Part shown: positions 42,766-51,807 of the stretch, in pieces | Layout: the number at the start of each line of letters is the position of its first letter | How positions within the stretch are numbered: the first letter of the stretch is position 1 | From: Acidovorax sp. CF316 | GTDB lineage: Bacteria > Pseudomonadota > Gammaproteobacteria > Burkholderiales > Burkholderiaceae_C | DNA: 52,334 bases | Assembly (NCBI RefSeq): GCF_000276605.1 | Contig: NZ_AKJX01000188.1 | Span: 1 to 52,334, forward strand | Reading direction: 5' to 3' | Notes under the pieces: generated by a model | What the model was told of the DNA's origin: nothing | Seen by the model: the letters and a program-made list of their open reading frames with translations, nothing else | Database searches by the model: none | Translations under genes and position numbers: made by a program

Positions 42766-44175
42766 ATGAAGGTTCCAAGCGGGCTGCTGCTGACCGCACT
42801 GCTCCTGCTGCCGGGCATGGCCACGGCCGCCGAGGTGGACGGCAGCGCGCTGTCCGTCCTGTGGGGCGTGCCGTTTGCCGGGGTGCTGCTGTCCATTGCC
42901 ATCATGCCGCTGCTGGCGCCCACGGTGTGGCACCACCATTTCGGCAAGATCACGGCCGCCTGGGCTCTGGCCTTTGTAGTCCCGTTCGCGCTGGTATTCG
43001 GGGCATCCGCCGCGGGCGCGAGCCTGGTGCATGCGCTGCTGGCCGAGTACATCCCCTTCGTGATCCTTCTCACCGCGCTGTTCACGGTGGCGGGCGGTAT
43101 CTACATCCGCGGCAACCTGCATGGCAGCCCGGGGCTCAATACCGCCATCCTGGCCATCGGTGCCGTGCTGGCCAGCTTCATGGGCACCACGGGCGCATCG
43201 ATGCTGCTGATCCGCCCACTGATCCGCGCCAACGACAACCGCAAGCACACGGCGCACGTGGTGGTGTTCTTCATCTTCATCGTCTCCAACGCGGGGGGAT
43301 CGCTCACTCCGCTGGGCGACCCGCCGCTGTTCCTGGGCTTCCTCAAAGGGGTGGATTTCTTCTGGACGGTGCGCCACATCTTTCCCGAAACGCTGTTCCT
43401 GGTGGGCAGCCTGCTGGTGATCTTCTTCGTGCTCGATTCCTGGTACTACCATCGCCGCGAGGAGGTGCTGCCGCAGGACCCCACGCCCGACACGCCGGCC
43501 CTGGGCTTCGAGGGCAAGGCCAATTTCCTGCTGCTCGGGGGCGTGGTGGCCCTGGTGCTGCTCAGCGGGTTCTGGAAGTCGCCCGTGGCCTGGAGGATCG
43601 CCGGCACCGAGGTCGGCCTGCCCGGCCTGGTGCGCGATGCCGGCCTCATCCTCGTCACGCTGGTCTCGCTGCGGCTGACGCCCGCCAAGGTGCATGAGGA
43701 CAACCAGTTCGGCTGGGGGCCGATGCAGGAGGTGGCCAAGCTGTTCGCGGGCGTCTTCCTGACCATCATCCCGGTGATCGCCATGCTCAAGGCCGGCGTC
43801 AATGGCCCGTTCGGTGCCATTGTGGCCGCCGTCACCCGGCCAGACGGCTCGCCCGACCCGGCCATGTACTTCTGGGCCGCGGGCGCGCTCAGCTCCTTCC
43901 TGGACAATGCGCCGACCTACCTGGTGTTCTTCAACACCGCGGGCGGCGATCCGGCCGTGCTCATGACCACCCTGGCCCCCACGCTGGCCGCCATTTCGGC
44001 CGGCGCCGTGTTCATGGGCGCCAACACCTACATCGGCAATGCACCGAACATGATGGTCAAGGCCATTGCCGAGGACCGGGGCGTGAAGATGCCCAGCTTC
44101 TTCGGCTACATGCTGTGGTCGGGCGGCATTCTGGTGCCGCTGTTCGTTGTGATGACTTTCATCTGGTTTCGCTGA
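42766..44175 (+). CDS. Sodium:proton antiporter, NhaD-type (ion transporter superfamily)
   Basis: 469 residues, a signal-like first helix (LLLTALLLLPGMATAA) then about 11 hydrophobic segments. Characteristic pieces: MGTTGASMLLIRPLIRANDN, VVVFFIFIVSNAGGSLTPLG, DPPLFLGFLKGVDF, and ALSSFLDNAPTYLVFFNTAG with the conserved DNAPT, GANTYIGNAPNMMVKAIAED. This matches bacterial Na+/H+ antiporters of the ArsB/NhaD superfamily. The ATG at 42766 is preferred over 42748 because AGGGAG sits 9 bases upstream. Ends 18 bp before the dehydrogenase gene. Confidence 0.9.
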   Translation: MKVPSGLLLTALLLLPGMATAAEVDGSALSVLWGVPFAGVLLSIAIMPLLAPTVWHHHFGKITAAWALAFVVPFALVFGASAAGASLVHALLAEYIPFVILLTALFTVAGGIYIRGNLHGSPGLNTAILAIGAVLASFMGTTGASMLLIRPLIRANDNRKHTAHVVVFFIFIVSNAGGSLTPLGDPPLFLGFLKGVDFFWTVRHIFPETLFLVGSLLVIFFVLDSWYYHRREEVLPQDPTPDTPALGFEGKANFLLLGGVVALVLLSGFWKSPVAWRIAGTEVGLPGLVRDAGLILVTLVSLRLTPAKVHEDNQFGWGPMQEVAKLFAGVFLTIIPVIAMLKAGVNGPFGAIVAAVTRPDGSPDPAMYFWAAGALSSFLDNAPTYLVFFNTAGGDPAVLMTTLAPTLAAISAGAVFMGANTYIGNAPNMMVKAIAEDRGVKMPSFFGYMLWSGGILVPLFVVMTFIWFR

Positions 44176-44193
44176 TCTGGAGATCTGACTTTC

Positions 44194-45189
44194 ATGAGCA
44201 AGCCCCGCATCCTGGTCGCCCGCGCGATCTTCCCCGACATCGTTGACCGCCTGCGCCAGCACTTCGAGGTGCAGGACAACCCCGAGGACGTGATCTGGAC
44301 CCCGGCCGAGCTGGCCGCGCGCCTGGCCGACAAGGACGGCGCCTTCACCACCGGCAGCCAACGCATCGATGCCGGGCTGCTCGCCGCCGCGCCGCACCTG
44401 CGCATCGTGGCCAACATGGCCGTGGGCTACAACAACTTCGACGTGGACGCCATGACGGCCGCCGGCGTGCAAGGCACCAACACGCCCGACGTGCTGACCG
44501 AGACCACGGCCGACTTCGGCTTTGCCCTCTTGATGGCCACCGCGCGCCGCATGACCGAGAGCGAGCACTACCTGCGCGCCGGGCAGTGGACCAAGTGGAG
44601 CTACGACATGTTCTCGGGCTCGGACATCCATGGCAGCACGCTCGGGATCATCGGCATGGGTCGCATCGGCCAGGGCATTGCGCGCCGCGGCGCGCACGGC
44701 TTCGGCATGAACGTGGTCTACCACAACCGCTCGCGCCTGTCGCCCGAGCTGGAGGCCGAATGCAAAGCCCGCTACGTCGGCAAGGAAGAGCTGCTGCGCA
44801 CGGCCGACCACGTGGTGCTGGTGGTGCCCTACACCCCGGCCTCGCACCACACCATCGGCGCGGCCGAACTGGCCTTGATGAAGCCCACGGCCACGCTGGT
44901 CAACATTGCGCGCGGCGGCATCGTCGACGACGCAGCGCTGGCCGTGGCCCTGCGCGAGCAGCGCATCGCGGCGGCGGGCCTGGACGTCTTCGAGGGCGAG
45001 CCCAGCGTGCACCCGGACCTGCTCACCGTGCCCAACGTGGTGCTCACGCCGCACATCGCCAGCGCCACCGTGCCCACGCGCCGCGCCATGGCCAACCTGG
45101 CGGCGGACAACCTGATCGCCTTCTTCGAGCAGGGCGCGCCGCTCACGCCGGTGAACACGCCCGCACCGAACCGTTTGCGTACACAATAA
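44194..45189 (+). CDS. ghrB: D-isomer-specific 2-hydroxyacid dehydrogenase (glyoxylate/hydroxypyruvate reductase-like)
   Basis: 331 residues: NAD(P)-binding motif GMGRIGQGIARR, catalytic Arg in NIARGGIVDD, Glu in FEGEP and His in TPHIASAT, the complete D-2-hydroxyacid dehydrogenase set. The pattern MAVGYNNFDVDAMTAAGVQG with NTPDVLTETTADFGFALLMA is that of glyoxylate/hydroxypyruvate reductases (GhrB-type, also named D-glycerate dehydrogenase); substrate assignment is by resemblance. It begins 18 bp after the antiporter, so an operon is likely. A hairpin with a T-rich tail follows. Confidence 0.9.
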   Translation: MSKPRILVARAIFPDIVDRLRQHFEVQDNPEDVIWTPAELAARLADKDGAFTTGSQRIDAGLLAAAPHLRIVANMAVGYNNFDVDAMTAAGVQGTNTPDVLTETTADFGFALLMATARRMTESEHYLRAGQWTKWSYDMFSGSDIHGSTLGIIGMGRIGQGIARRGAHGFGMNVVYHNRSRLSPELEAECKARYVGKEELLRTADHVVLVVPYTPASHHTIGAAELALMKPTATLVNIARGGIVDDAALAVALREQRIAAAGLDVFEGEPSVHPDLLTVPNVVLTPHIASATVPTRRAMANLAADNLIAFFEQGAPLTPVNTPAPNRLRTQ

Positions 45190-45202
45190 CCGCCTTGCTT
45201 TC

Positions 45203-45228
45203 GCGCACCGCCCTGGTGCGCTCTTTCT
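45203..45228 (+). terminator. Terminator-like hairpin between ghrB-like gene and rmuC
   Basis: GCGCACC (45203-45209), loop GCCCT, GGTGCGC (45215-45221), then TCTTTCT. The stem is strong but the T-tract short, so termination is probable, not certain. Confidence 0.65.
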
Positions 45229-45243
45229 AGCCCAGCCCCGCTT

Positions 45244-47028
45244 TTGACCACCGACACCCTCATCCTGCTGGCCGCGCTGGCCCTCGTCCTGTTGCTGCTG
45301 GTGCTCGTGCTGCTGCGCCGCCCGCGCGTCGATCTGCCGCCCGAACTGGCGGCCCGCCTGCAGGCCCTGGAGCAGACGGCCCAGGCCACGCAGCTGGCCG
45401 TGGCCCGCAACGATGGCGGGATGGAGGCCCTGGCCCAGCAGATGCGAGGTTTCACGCAGACCACGCAGGCCACGCTCGAAACCGTGCGCCACGCCGTGGA
45501 CGAACGCCTGGCCCAGGCCGTGACCGAGTCGCGCACCGGCCGCGCCGAGCTGCTGGCGGCCTTTGGCGTGTTCGAGGGCCGGCTGGAGCAGCGCATTGAA
45601 GGACTGCAGCAGGTGGTGGCCGGCCGGCTGGAGGACAGCCGCAAGGCGCTGCTGGAGAACCTGGCCCAGGGCCAGGCCGATTCGGCCGTGGCGCGCAAGG
45701 AGCTGTCGGACACACTCACCGGTTTTCGCACCGAGCTCACCACCACCACGGCGGCGCTGGCGGCCGAGAGCGTCAAGTCGCGCGAGGCCATGACCGAGAG
45801 CGGGGTGCTGTTCGAAAAGCGCATCCAGGAGCGCTTCGAGGCGCTGACGCTGGCCACGCGCACCACGCTCGATTCGCTCAAGGGCGACATCCAGAGCCAG
45901 CTCGGGACCATGTCCGGCGCGCTCAAGGACCAGCTCGAAGCCAACGGCAACCAGATCCGCCACCAGTTCTCGGTGCTGCAGGACGCCGTCTCGCAGCAGC
46001 TCACGGGCATGCTGCAGGGCAGCCAGACCAATGCCGAGCAGCTGCGCAACGCGCTCAACGAGCGCCTGGCCGCGATCCAGGCCGACAACTCCACCAAGCT
46101 CGAGGAGATGCGCCGCACGGTGGACGAAAAACTGCACGCGACGCTGGAGCAGCGCCTGGGCGAATCCTTCAAGCTGGTGAGCGACCGCCTGGAGCAGGTG
46201 CACAAGGGCCTCGGAGAGATGCAGACCCTGGCCGGCAGCGTGGGGGACCTGAAGCGCGTGATGACCAACGTGAAGTCGCGCGGCACCTGGGGCGAAATGC
46301 AGCTCGGGGCCATCATCGAGAACGTGCTCACGCCCGACCAGTTCGCGCGCAACGTGAAGACCGTGCCGGGCAGCGACGACCTGGTGGAATTCGCCATCCG
46401 CCTGCCGGGCAGGAGCGACGAGCACCCCGTGTGGCTGCCCATCGACTCCAAGTACCCGGTGGAGCAGTACCAGCGCCTCATGGACGCGCAGGACGCGGCG
46501 GACAAGGGGCTCATCGCCTCGGCCGGCAATGCTTTCGAGGCCTCGATCAAGCTCGAAGCCAAGAAGATCTTCGCCAAGTACGTCTCGCCCCCGCACACCA
46601 CCGACTTCGCGGTGCTCTACCTGCCCACCGAGGGCCTGTTCGCCGAGGTGATCCGCCGCCCCGGCCTGGTGGAGGCCTTGCAGAACGACTGCCGCGTGAT
46701 GATCACCGGCCCGGCCAACCTGGCGGCCATGCTCAACAGCCTGCAGATGGGCTTCAAGACCCTGGCCATCGAGAAGCGCTCGTCCGAGGTCTGGAGCCTC
46801 TTGGGCATGGTGAAGACCGAGTTCGCCAAGTTCGGCGACGTGGTGGAGGCGACCAAGAAGTCCATCGACTCGGCCGCCAAGCGCTTTGAAGAAGTGGGCG
46901 TGCGCACCCGCGCCATCCAGAAGCGCCTGCGCGACGTGCAGGACCTGCCCGCACCCGATGCGGCCGGCGTGGTGCCCAAGCTGCGCCCGCCCATGTCGGC
47001 CGCTGACGCCCAGGACGAGCTGCTGTGA
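45244..47028 (+). CDS. rmuC: DNA recombination protein RmuC
   Basis: 594 residues starting with TTG: an N-terminal membrane anchor (LILLAALALVLLLLVLVLLR), a very long coiled coil (about 40-330), then the RmuC nuclease-like domain (MTNVKSRGTWGEMQLGAIIE, WLPIDSKYPVEQYQRLMDAQ, FAVLYLPTEGLFAEVIRRPG, NLAAMLNSLQMGFKTLAIEK). RmuC limits inversions at short inverted repeats and is needed for some DNA-repair and phage-defence functions. Its stop overlaps the GTG of the MFS gene (GTGA). Confidence 0.95.
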   Translation: MTTDTLILLAALALVLLLLVLVLLRRPRVDLPPELAARLQALEQTAQATQLAVARNDGGMEALAQQMRGFTQTTQATLETVRHAVDERLAQAVTESRTGRAELLAAFGVFEGRLEQRIEGLQQVVAGRLEDSRKALLENLAQGQADSAVARKELSDTLTGFRTELTTTTAALAAESVKSREAMTESGVLFEKRIQERFEALTLATRTTLDSLKGDIQSQLGTMSGALKDQLEANGNQIRHQFSVLQDAVSQQLTGMLQGSQTNAEQLRNALNERLAAIQADNSTKLEEMRRTVDEKLHATLEQRLGESFKLVSDRLEQVHKGLGEMQTLAGSVGDLKRVMTNVKSRGTWGEMQLGAIIENVLTPDQFARNVKTVPGSDDLVEFAIRLPGRSDEHPVWLPIDSKYPVEQYQRLMDAQDAADKGLIASAGNAFEASIKLEAKKIFAKYVSPPHTTDFAVLYLPTEGLFAEVIRRPGLVEALQNDCRVMITGPANLAAMLNSLQMGFKTLAIEKRSSEVWSLLGMVKTEFAKFGDVVEATKKSIDSAAKRFEEVGVRTRAIQKRLRDVQDLPAPDAAGVVPKLRPPMSAADAQDELL

Positions 47029-48200
47029 ACGTGGCGCTGGCCCGCCTGATCGCCGGCCAGATCTGCGTGCACGCCTGCATGGCGGGCATGCGCCTGGCCG
47101 CCCCCCTGCTGGCCCTGCGCGAGGGCTACAGCGCCGCCGCCGTGGGGGTGCTGCTCGCCCTGTTCGCGCTCACGCAGGTGTTCCTGGCGCTGCCGGCCGG
47201 GCGCTATGCCGACCGCCATGGCCTGAAGCGCCCGGTGGGCTATGCGGTGGCGGTGGCCACCGCAGGCGCTGCCGCCGCGCTGGTGTTCCCGGTGTTCCCC
47301 GTGCTGTGCCTGGCGGCGCTGGCCACCGGGGGCGCCACGGGCGCCGCCACGATTGCGCTGCAGCGCCATGTAGGCCGCGCGGCCCACGACGCCACGGCGC
47401 TCAAGCAGGTGTTCAGCTGGCTGGCCATCGGGCCGGCGGTGTCCAATTTTGTCGGGCCGTTCTGCGCCGGGCTCATGATCGACCATGGCGGCGTCATCGC
47501 GGGCGATACCCAGGGCTACCGCGCCGCGTTCGCGCTCATGGCGCTGCTGCCGCTGGCCACCTGGTTCTGGGTGCGCGACACGGTCGAGCTGCCGCCGGTG
47601 ATCGCCGCGGCCGGCGGACCGCCCCAGCGTGCCTGGGACCTGATGAACGAGGTGCCCTTCCGGCGCCTGCTCATCGTCAACTGGATCCTGTCCTCGTGCT
47701 GGGACGTGCACACCTTCGTGGTGCCACTGATCGGGCACGAGCGCGGGCTGTCGGCCTCGGTCATCGGCTCCATCCTGGGCGCCTTCGCCATTGCCGCGGC
47801 CTTCATCCGCGTGCTGATGCCCCTGGTGGCCGAGCACCTGCGCGAGCGCGTGGTGGTGGCCGTGGCCATGGTGGTCACGGCGGTGCTGTTCGCGGTCTAC
47901 CCCGTGATGCCCACCGCGCTCACGATGGGCGTGTGTTCGGTGCTGCTGGGCTTTGCGCTGGGTTCGGTGCAGCCCATGGTGATGAGCCTGCTGCACCAGA
48001 TCACGCCTTCCCACCGCCACGGCGAGGCGCTGGGCCTGCGCCTGATGGCCATCAATGCATCGAGCGTGCTCATGCCCATGCTGTTCGGCACCGCCGGTGC
48101 CGTGATCGGCGTGGGCGGGGTGTTCTGGGTGGTGGGCGCCGCCGTGGGAGCGGGCGCGCGCATGGCCTGGAACATGGGCGCGCCCAAGGCCGGGCACTGA
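47025..48200 (+). CDS. Major facilitator superfamily transporter
   Basis: 391 residues, about 12 membrane helices, beginning with GTG overlapping the rmuC stop. The MFS loop RYADRHGLKRPVGY follows helix 2; WDVHTFVVPLIGHERGLSAS and PSHRHGEALGLRLMAINASS are further conserved-looking parts. Drug or metabolite efflux is likely by family, substrate unknown. Overlap with rmuC implies coupled translation. Confidence 0.92.
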   Translation: MNVALARLIAGQICVHACMAGMRLAAPLLALREGYSAAAVGVLLALFALTQVFLALPAGRYADRHGLKRPVGYAVAVATAGAAAALVFPVFPVLCLAALATGGATGAATIALQRHVGRAAHDATALKQVFSWLAIGPAVSNFVGPFCAGLMIDHGGVIAGDTQGYRAAFALMALLPLATWFWVRDTVELPPVIAAAGGPPQRAWDLMNEVPFRRLLIVNWILSSCWDVHTFVVPLIGHERGLSASVIGSILGAFAIAAAFIRVLMPLVAEHLRERVVVAVAMVVTAVLFAVYPVMPTALTMGVCSVLLGFALGSVQPMVMSLLHQITPSHRHGEALGLRLMAINASSVLMPMLFGTAGAVIGVGGVFWVVGAAVGAGARMAWNMGAPKAGH

Positions 48201-48282
48201 GAGGCGCACCCGCTGCCGCGCTTGTAACAAATCTCCCATGCGGGCCAAATCGGAGTAGATTCCGGTAGCGTCTGCTCACATT

Positions 48283-48302
48283 GCTTGCAAATCGCTGCAA
48301 GC
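48283..48302. promoter_or_regulatory. Inverted repeat upstream of the Slam-like gene
   Basis: GCTTGC (48283-48288), 8-base spacer, GCAAGC (48297-48302), about 80 bp before the gene start. It could be a regulator-binding site or a 5' leader hairpin. No cognate regulator adjoins. Confidence 0.35.
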
Positions 48303-48378
48303 GAATGGATCAGCGCTGCTGCCCACGACGCGGCCATCCCCGCAACGGTACGCCATTGCCCGCTTGAGGAGATCTCCC

Positions 48379-49722
48379 ATGGGTATTGTTCGTCTGTCTT
48401 GTCGCAGGCCGCTGCTGCGGCTGGTTCCGGTTCTGCTCGGTCTGGCGCTTGCTGCTGGCGCCGCCCATGCCGATGCATTGCTCGACCGGGCGGCGGCCCT
48501 GGTGCAAGGCGGTGCGGCCCGTGAGGCCTTTGACCTGCTCGACCCGCTGGAGGCCGCCCGCGCCGGGGATCCGGCCTTCGATGCCGCCATGGGCCATGCC
48601 GCCCATGCCGCAGGCCAGTACAGCCGTGCCGTGCTGGCCTGGGAGCGCGTGGTGGCCGCACAGCCGGATGACATGGCCGCGCAGGTGGCCCTGGCCCGCG
48701 CCCTGTATGCGGTAGGTGACCAGCGCGGGGTGCTGGCTCTCTCGGAACGCGCGCGCGCTCTGGGCATTCCGGTGGATGCCGCGCTCAGCATCGACCAGTT
48801 CCTCGTGTCTTACGACCGGGCCGCGAGCGAGGGCGGCTCCACCCTCAAGGGCTATGCCGAGCTGGCGCTGGGCCACGATTCCAACGTCAATGCCGGGCCG
48901 GCGTCGATGCTGCTGCCTTCGCCCGTGCCGGGCACTCCGGCATGGACGCTGGCGCCCTCGGCGCTGGCGCGGTCCTCCGATTTCCTGGCGGCGCTGGTTG
49001 CGGTGCGCGGGCGCTACGTGCTGGACTCGCGCTGGTCCCTGGTCGGCGCGGCCGCCGGCACGCCCCGCCGCAACGAGGGTGGGGCAGGGGCCTTCGACTC
49101 CGACCAGTTCGATGCCAGTGCCGGCGTGGCCTGGCGCTCGGAGCGCCATGAACTCATCGTGCAGGGCCAGGGCTCCTACTATGCGCTCGACGGCACGCGC
49201 CTGCGCACCATCGGCGGTGTGCTGGGCGAATGGATCTACCGGTTCGATGGCTTCCGGCAATGGGGCAGTTTCCTGCAGTCGGCCCGCCTGCACTATCCCA
49301 CGCAGCCGCTGCGCGACGTGCAGCGCACGGTGCTGGGCACTTCGTATGCCCATGTGTTCCGCGATGGCAGCCTGGCCTATGCGGGCCTGCATGGCGGGCG
49401 CGAGGAGCCTGATGCGGCCGGCGTGGACTACCTGGGCCACCGCCTGGTGGGCGCGCGTGCCGGCGGGCAACTGGCGCTGGCCCGCAACTGGGCGCTGTTT
49501 GCCAACCTGGACTGGGAGCGGCGCCGCTATGGCGCTGCCGACCCCTTCTTTGCCGTGGTGCGGCGTGACCGGCAGGTGAATGCCTCGCTGGGCGTGTCAT
49601 GGATCCCCGCCACGGCCTGGCGTGTCACGCCGCAGTGGACGGGCACGCACAACGATTCGACCCTGCCGGTTTCCGAATACAGGCGGCGCATCTGGTCCGT
49701 CACCGTACGCCGTGAGTTTTGA
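48379..49722 (+). CDS. Slam-like outer-membrane protein: TPR domain plus beta-barrel (DUF560-type)
   Basis: 447 residues. After a signal peptide (VLLGLALAAGAAHADA) comes a TPR region (about 30-135: LDRAAALVQGGAAREAFDLL, AGQYSRAVLAWERVVAAQPD, MAAQVALARALYAVGDQ), then a C-terminal half of alternating strands ending in aromatic Phe (VTVRREF), an outer-membrane barrel. LGHDSNVNAGPAS at its start is the hallmark of DUF560/Slam proteins, which export surface lipoproteins or hemophore-like proteins. GAGGAG lies 7 bases before ATG 48379. The following FecR-domain gene is one-gene-apart and coupled. Cargo unknown. Confidence 0.78.
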   Translation: MGIVRLSCRRPLLRLVPVLLGLALAAGAAHADALLDRAAALVQGGAAREAFDLLDPLEAARAGDPAFDAAMGHAAHAAGQYSRAVLAWERVVAAQPDDMAAQVALARALYAVGDQRGVLALSERARALGIPVDAALSIDQFLVSYDRAASEGGSTLKGYAELALGHDSNVNAGPASMLLPSPVPGTPAWTLAPSALARSSDFLAALVAVRGRYVLDSRWSLVGAAAGTPRRNEGGAGAFDSDQFDASAGVAWRSERHELIVQGQGSYYALDGTRLRTIGGVLGEWIYRFDGFRQWGSFLQSARLHYPTQPLRDVQRTVLGTSYAHVFRDGSLAYAGLHGGREEPDAAGVDYLGHRLVGARAGGQLALARNWALFANLDWERRRYGAADPFFAVVRRDRQVNASLGVSWIPATAWRVTPQWTGTHNDSTLPVSEYRRRIWSVTVRREF

Positions 49723-49739
49723 TGCAGAAGGGGTACTTC

Positions 49740-50819
49740 ATGACGACCGAACCTCGCCTGTCCCGCATTGCGCTGCTGATGGCCATGGTGGCCGCGTGGC
49801 CGGCTTCCACACTCGCTGCAGCCGGGCTGGTGCAGTTCGCCACCGGCGAGGTCAGTCTGCGCCGGGGCGATGCCACCACCGGCGTGGCCAAGGGGGCCGA
49901 GGTGGACATGGGCGACGTGCTGCTGACCGGCAGCGCAGGCCGCGCGCAGATCCGCTTCACCGACGGCGGCCTGGTGGCGCTGTACCCGGATTCGCAGTTC
50001 ACCGTGACCCGGTATTCCGACAGTGGCGACGTGGCGCAGGACGGCTTTGCGGTGACCTTGCTGCGCGGCGGCATGCGTGCGATCACGGGCCTGATCGGCA
50101 AGCGCAACCCGGGCAGCTACAAGGTCATCACGCCCACGGCCGTGGTGGGCATCCGCGGCTCGGCCTTCCTGGTGGGCTTCAATGCCCAGGGCCAGCTCAC
50201 CGTGGCGGGCGAACAGGACGAGATCGAGGTCTGCACCGAGGCCGGCTGCGTGGGCGTGAAGGCCGGCGAGTCGGTGCTGGTGCTCTCCAGCCAGAAGCTG
50301 CCGGTGTACACGAACACGCGCGCACTGCTGCCCCTGCCGGCGCTGCCCCTGCCGCAGATGGCGGGCGACCAATTGCAGGGTGATGGCCACCGCAGCAGCG
50401 TGTTCGTGATTCCGCGGCCGCCCTCGCCGCCACCGGTGCATGTAGCACCCCCACCGCATGTGGAAGATCCGGTCGTGCCCCTGCCAACGCCGACCCCACC
50501 GTCGTCGCCTGTACCTGTGCCAGCACCGGTTCCGGCACCGGTGCCTGCGCCCGTACCGGTGCCGGCCCCACCGTCCACGCAGGTGCCCACCCCGGCACCG
50601 CCCACCACCGGTACCGGGACCACCACCACGCCGGGCACCACCACACCGCCGACGACCACGCCGCCTGTGACAACGCCGCCCACCACCACGCCACCTGTAA
50701 CCACCGCTCCGCCGACGACTACACCACCCCGGCCGGTGCCACCGCCACCGACCACGCCGATCTTTGTGCTGCCGCCAGGGGTGATCCTGCTGCCCCCGGC
50801 ACCACCGCCGATACGCTGA
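49740..50819 (+). CDS. FecR-domain protein with a long Pro/Thr-rich tail
   Basis: 359 residues: a signal peptide (LLMAMVAAWPASTLAAAG), a FecR domain (about 30-190: VQFATGEVSLRRGDATTG, VLLTGSAGRAQIRFTDGGLV, GLIGKRNPGSYKVITPTAVV, GIRGSAFLVGF), then about 140 residues made of PVPAP and TTTPP type repeats, likely an extended linker or surface-exposed stalk. AAGGGG lies just before ATG 49740, preferred over the ATG at 49722 that overlaps the upstream stop. The pairing with the Slam-like barrel suggests it is a partner or possible cargo. Confidence 0.8.
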   Translation: MTTEPRLSRIALLMAMVAAWPASTLAAAGLVQFATGEVSLRRGDATTGVAKGAEVDMGDVLLTGSAGRAQIRFTDGGLVALYPDSQFTVTRYSDSGDVAQDGFAVTLLRGGMRAITGLIGKRNPGSYKVITPTAVVGIRGSAFLVGFNAQGQLTVAGEQDEIEVCTEAGCVGVKAGESVLVLSSQKLPVYTNTRALLPLPALPLPQMAGDQLQGDGHRSSVFVIPRPPSPPPVHVAPPPHVEDPVVPLPTPTPPSSPVPVPAPVPAPVPAPVPVPAPPSTQVPTPAPPTTGTGTTTTPGTTTPPTTTPPVTTPPTTTPPVTTAPPTTTPPRPVPPPPTTPIFVLPPGVILLPPAPPPIR

Positions 50820-50876
50820 TGGCCCCACGGCGGGGCATCAGCGCCGCGCCGGTCGGCGCCGGGTGCCTGCGCGGCG

Positions 50877-51740
50877 TCAGATCTTGTAGAACGCCTTGAT
50901 CAGGTCCCAGGCTTCCTGGGGATCATCGGTGTAGTGGAAGAGCTTGAGGTCCTGCGGCGAGATCGTGCCTTCCTCCACCAGCACGTCGAAGTTGACCAGG
51001 CGCTTCCAGTAGTCGGTGCCGAAGAGCACGATGGGCACGGGCTTGGCCTTGCCGGTCTGCACCAGGGTCAGCACCTCGAACAGCTCGTCCAGCGTGCCGA
51101 AGCCGCCCGGGAAGGCCACCAGCGCCTTGGCACGCATCATGAAATGCATCTTGCGCAGCGCGAAGTAGTGGAACTTGTAGCACAGCGAGGGCGAGATGAA
51201 GCGGTTGCCGCTCTGCTCGTGGGGCAGGGCGATGTTCAGGCCCACGTTGAGCGCGCCCACGTCGTGGGCGCCGCGGTTGGCGGCCTCCATGATGCCGGGG
51301 CCGCCACCGGTGCACACGTAGATGCGGTCGGCCGGGGCATTGCGCTCGCTGTGCTCGGCCACCAGGCGGGCGAACTGCCGGGCCAGGTCGTAGTAGCGCG
51401 CATTGCGCACGGCCTGCCGTGCCTTGGCAATCACCGCCTCGTCACCGCCGGCCTCGGCTGCAGCCAGCTGTTCGGCCGCCTCGTCGGGCGCGACGAAACG
51501 CGCACTGCCGTAGACCACCACGGTGCTCTCGATGCCCTGCGCGGCCTGACCGAGGTCGGGCTTGAGCATCTCCAGCTGGAAGCGGATGCCGCGCGTCTCG
51601 CGGCGGAACAGGAATTCGGGGTCCGCGAACGCCAGGCGGTAGGCATCGGCGTGCAGGGGGTTGCCTTGGGAGGCGTGGTTCTGCAGTTCGGCCCAGGCAT
51701 CGGCCAGGCGGCTCTCGTTGAGTTGGGTATTGGCGTCCAT
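50877..51740 (-). CDS. LOG family protein, long form
   Basis: 287 residues: an extra N-terminal helical region of about 80 residues (RLADAWAELQNHASQGNPLH, EFLFRRETRGIRFQLEMLKP), then the LOG fold with TVVVYGSARF, CTGGGPGIMEAANRGAHDVG, FALRKMHFMMRAKALVAFPG and GFGTLDELFEVLTLVQTGK carrying the PGGxGTxxE motif. This long class is probably a nucleotide phosphoribohydrolase, substrate unknown; paralog of the gene at 7558. The ATG at 51740 fits the family start. Convergent with the FecR gene. Confidence 0.9.
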   Translation of the reverse strand: MDANTQLNESRLADAWAELQNHASQGNPLHADAYRLAFADPEFLFRRETRGIRFQLEMLKPDLGQAAQGIESTVVVYGSARFVAPDEAAEQLAAAEAGGDEAVIAKARQAVRNARYYDLARQFARLVAEHSERNAPADRIYVCTGGGPGIMEAANRGAHDVGALNVGLNIALPHEQSGNRFISPSLCYKFHYFALRKMHFMMRAKALVAFPGGFGTLDELFEVLTLVQTGKAKPVPIVLFGTDYWKRLVNFDVLVEEGTISPQDLKLFHYTDDPQEAWDLIKAFYKI

Positions 51741-51807
51741 AGGGCCATTGTGCCGAGGTTCTGTGGCACTTTCTGGCGCAAGGGTGCTCTTTTTGTGAGC
51801 AACCGCC

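Noticed and set aside
42652-46596. A 1314-codon open frame on the minus strand opposite the antiporter, dehydrogenase and rmuC genes
   Set aside because: Low-complexity His/Gly/Arg/Ala-rich product without domains, antisense to well-supported genes. Such frames arise from GC-rich third codon positions.
50480-50790. Short tandem repeats that might suggest a CRISPR array or minisatellite
   Set aside because: They are in frame and encode the PVPAP/TTTPP tail of the FecR-domain protein; there are no unique spacers of constant length.
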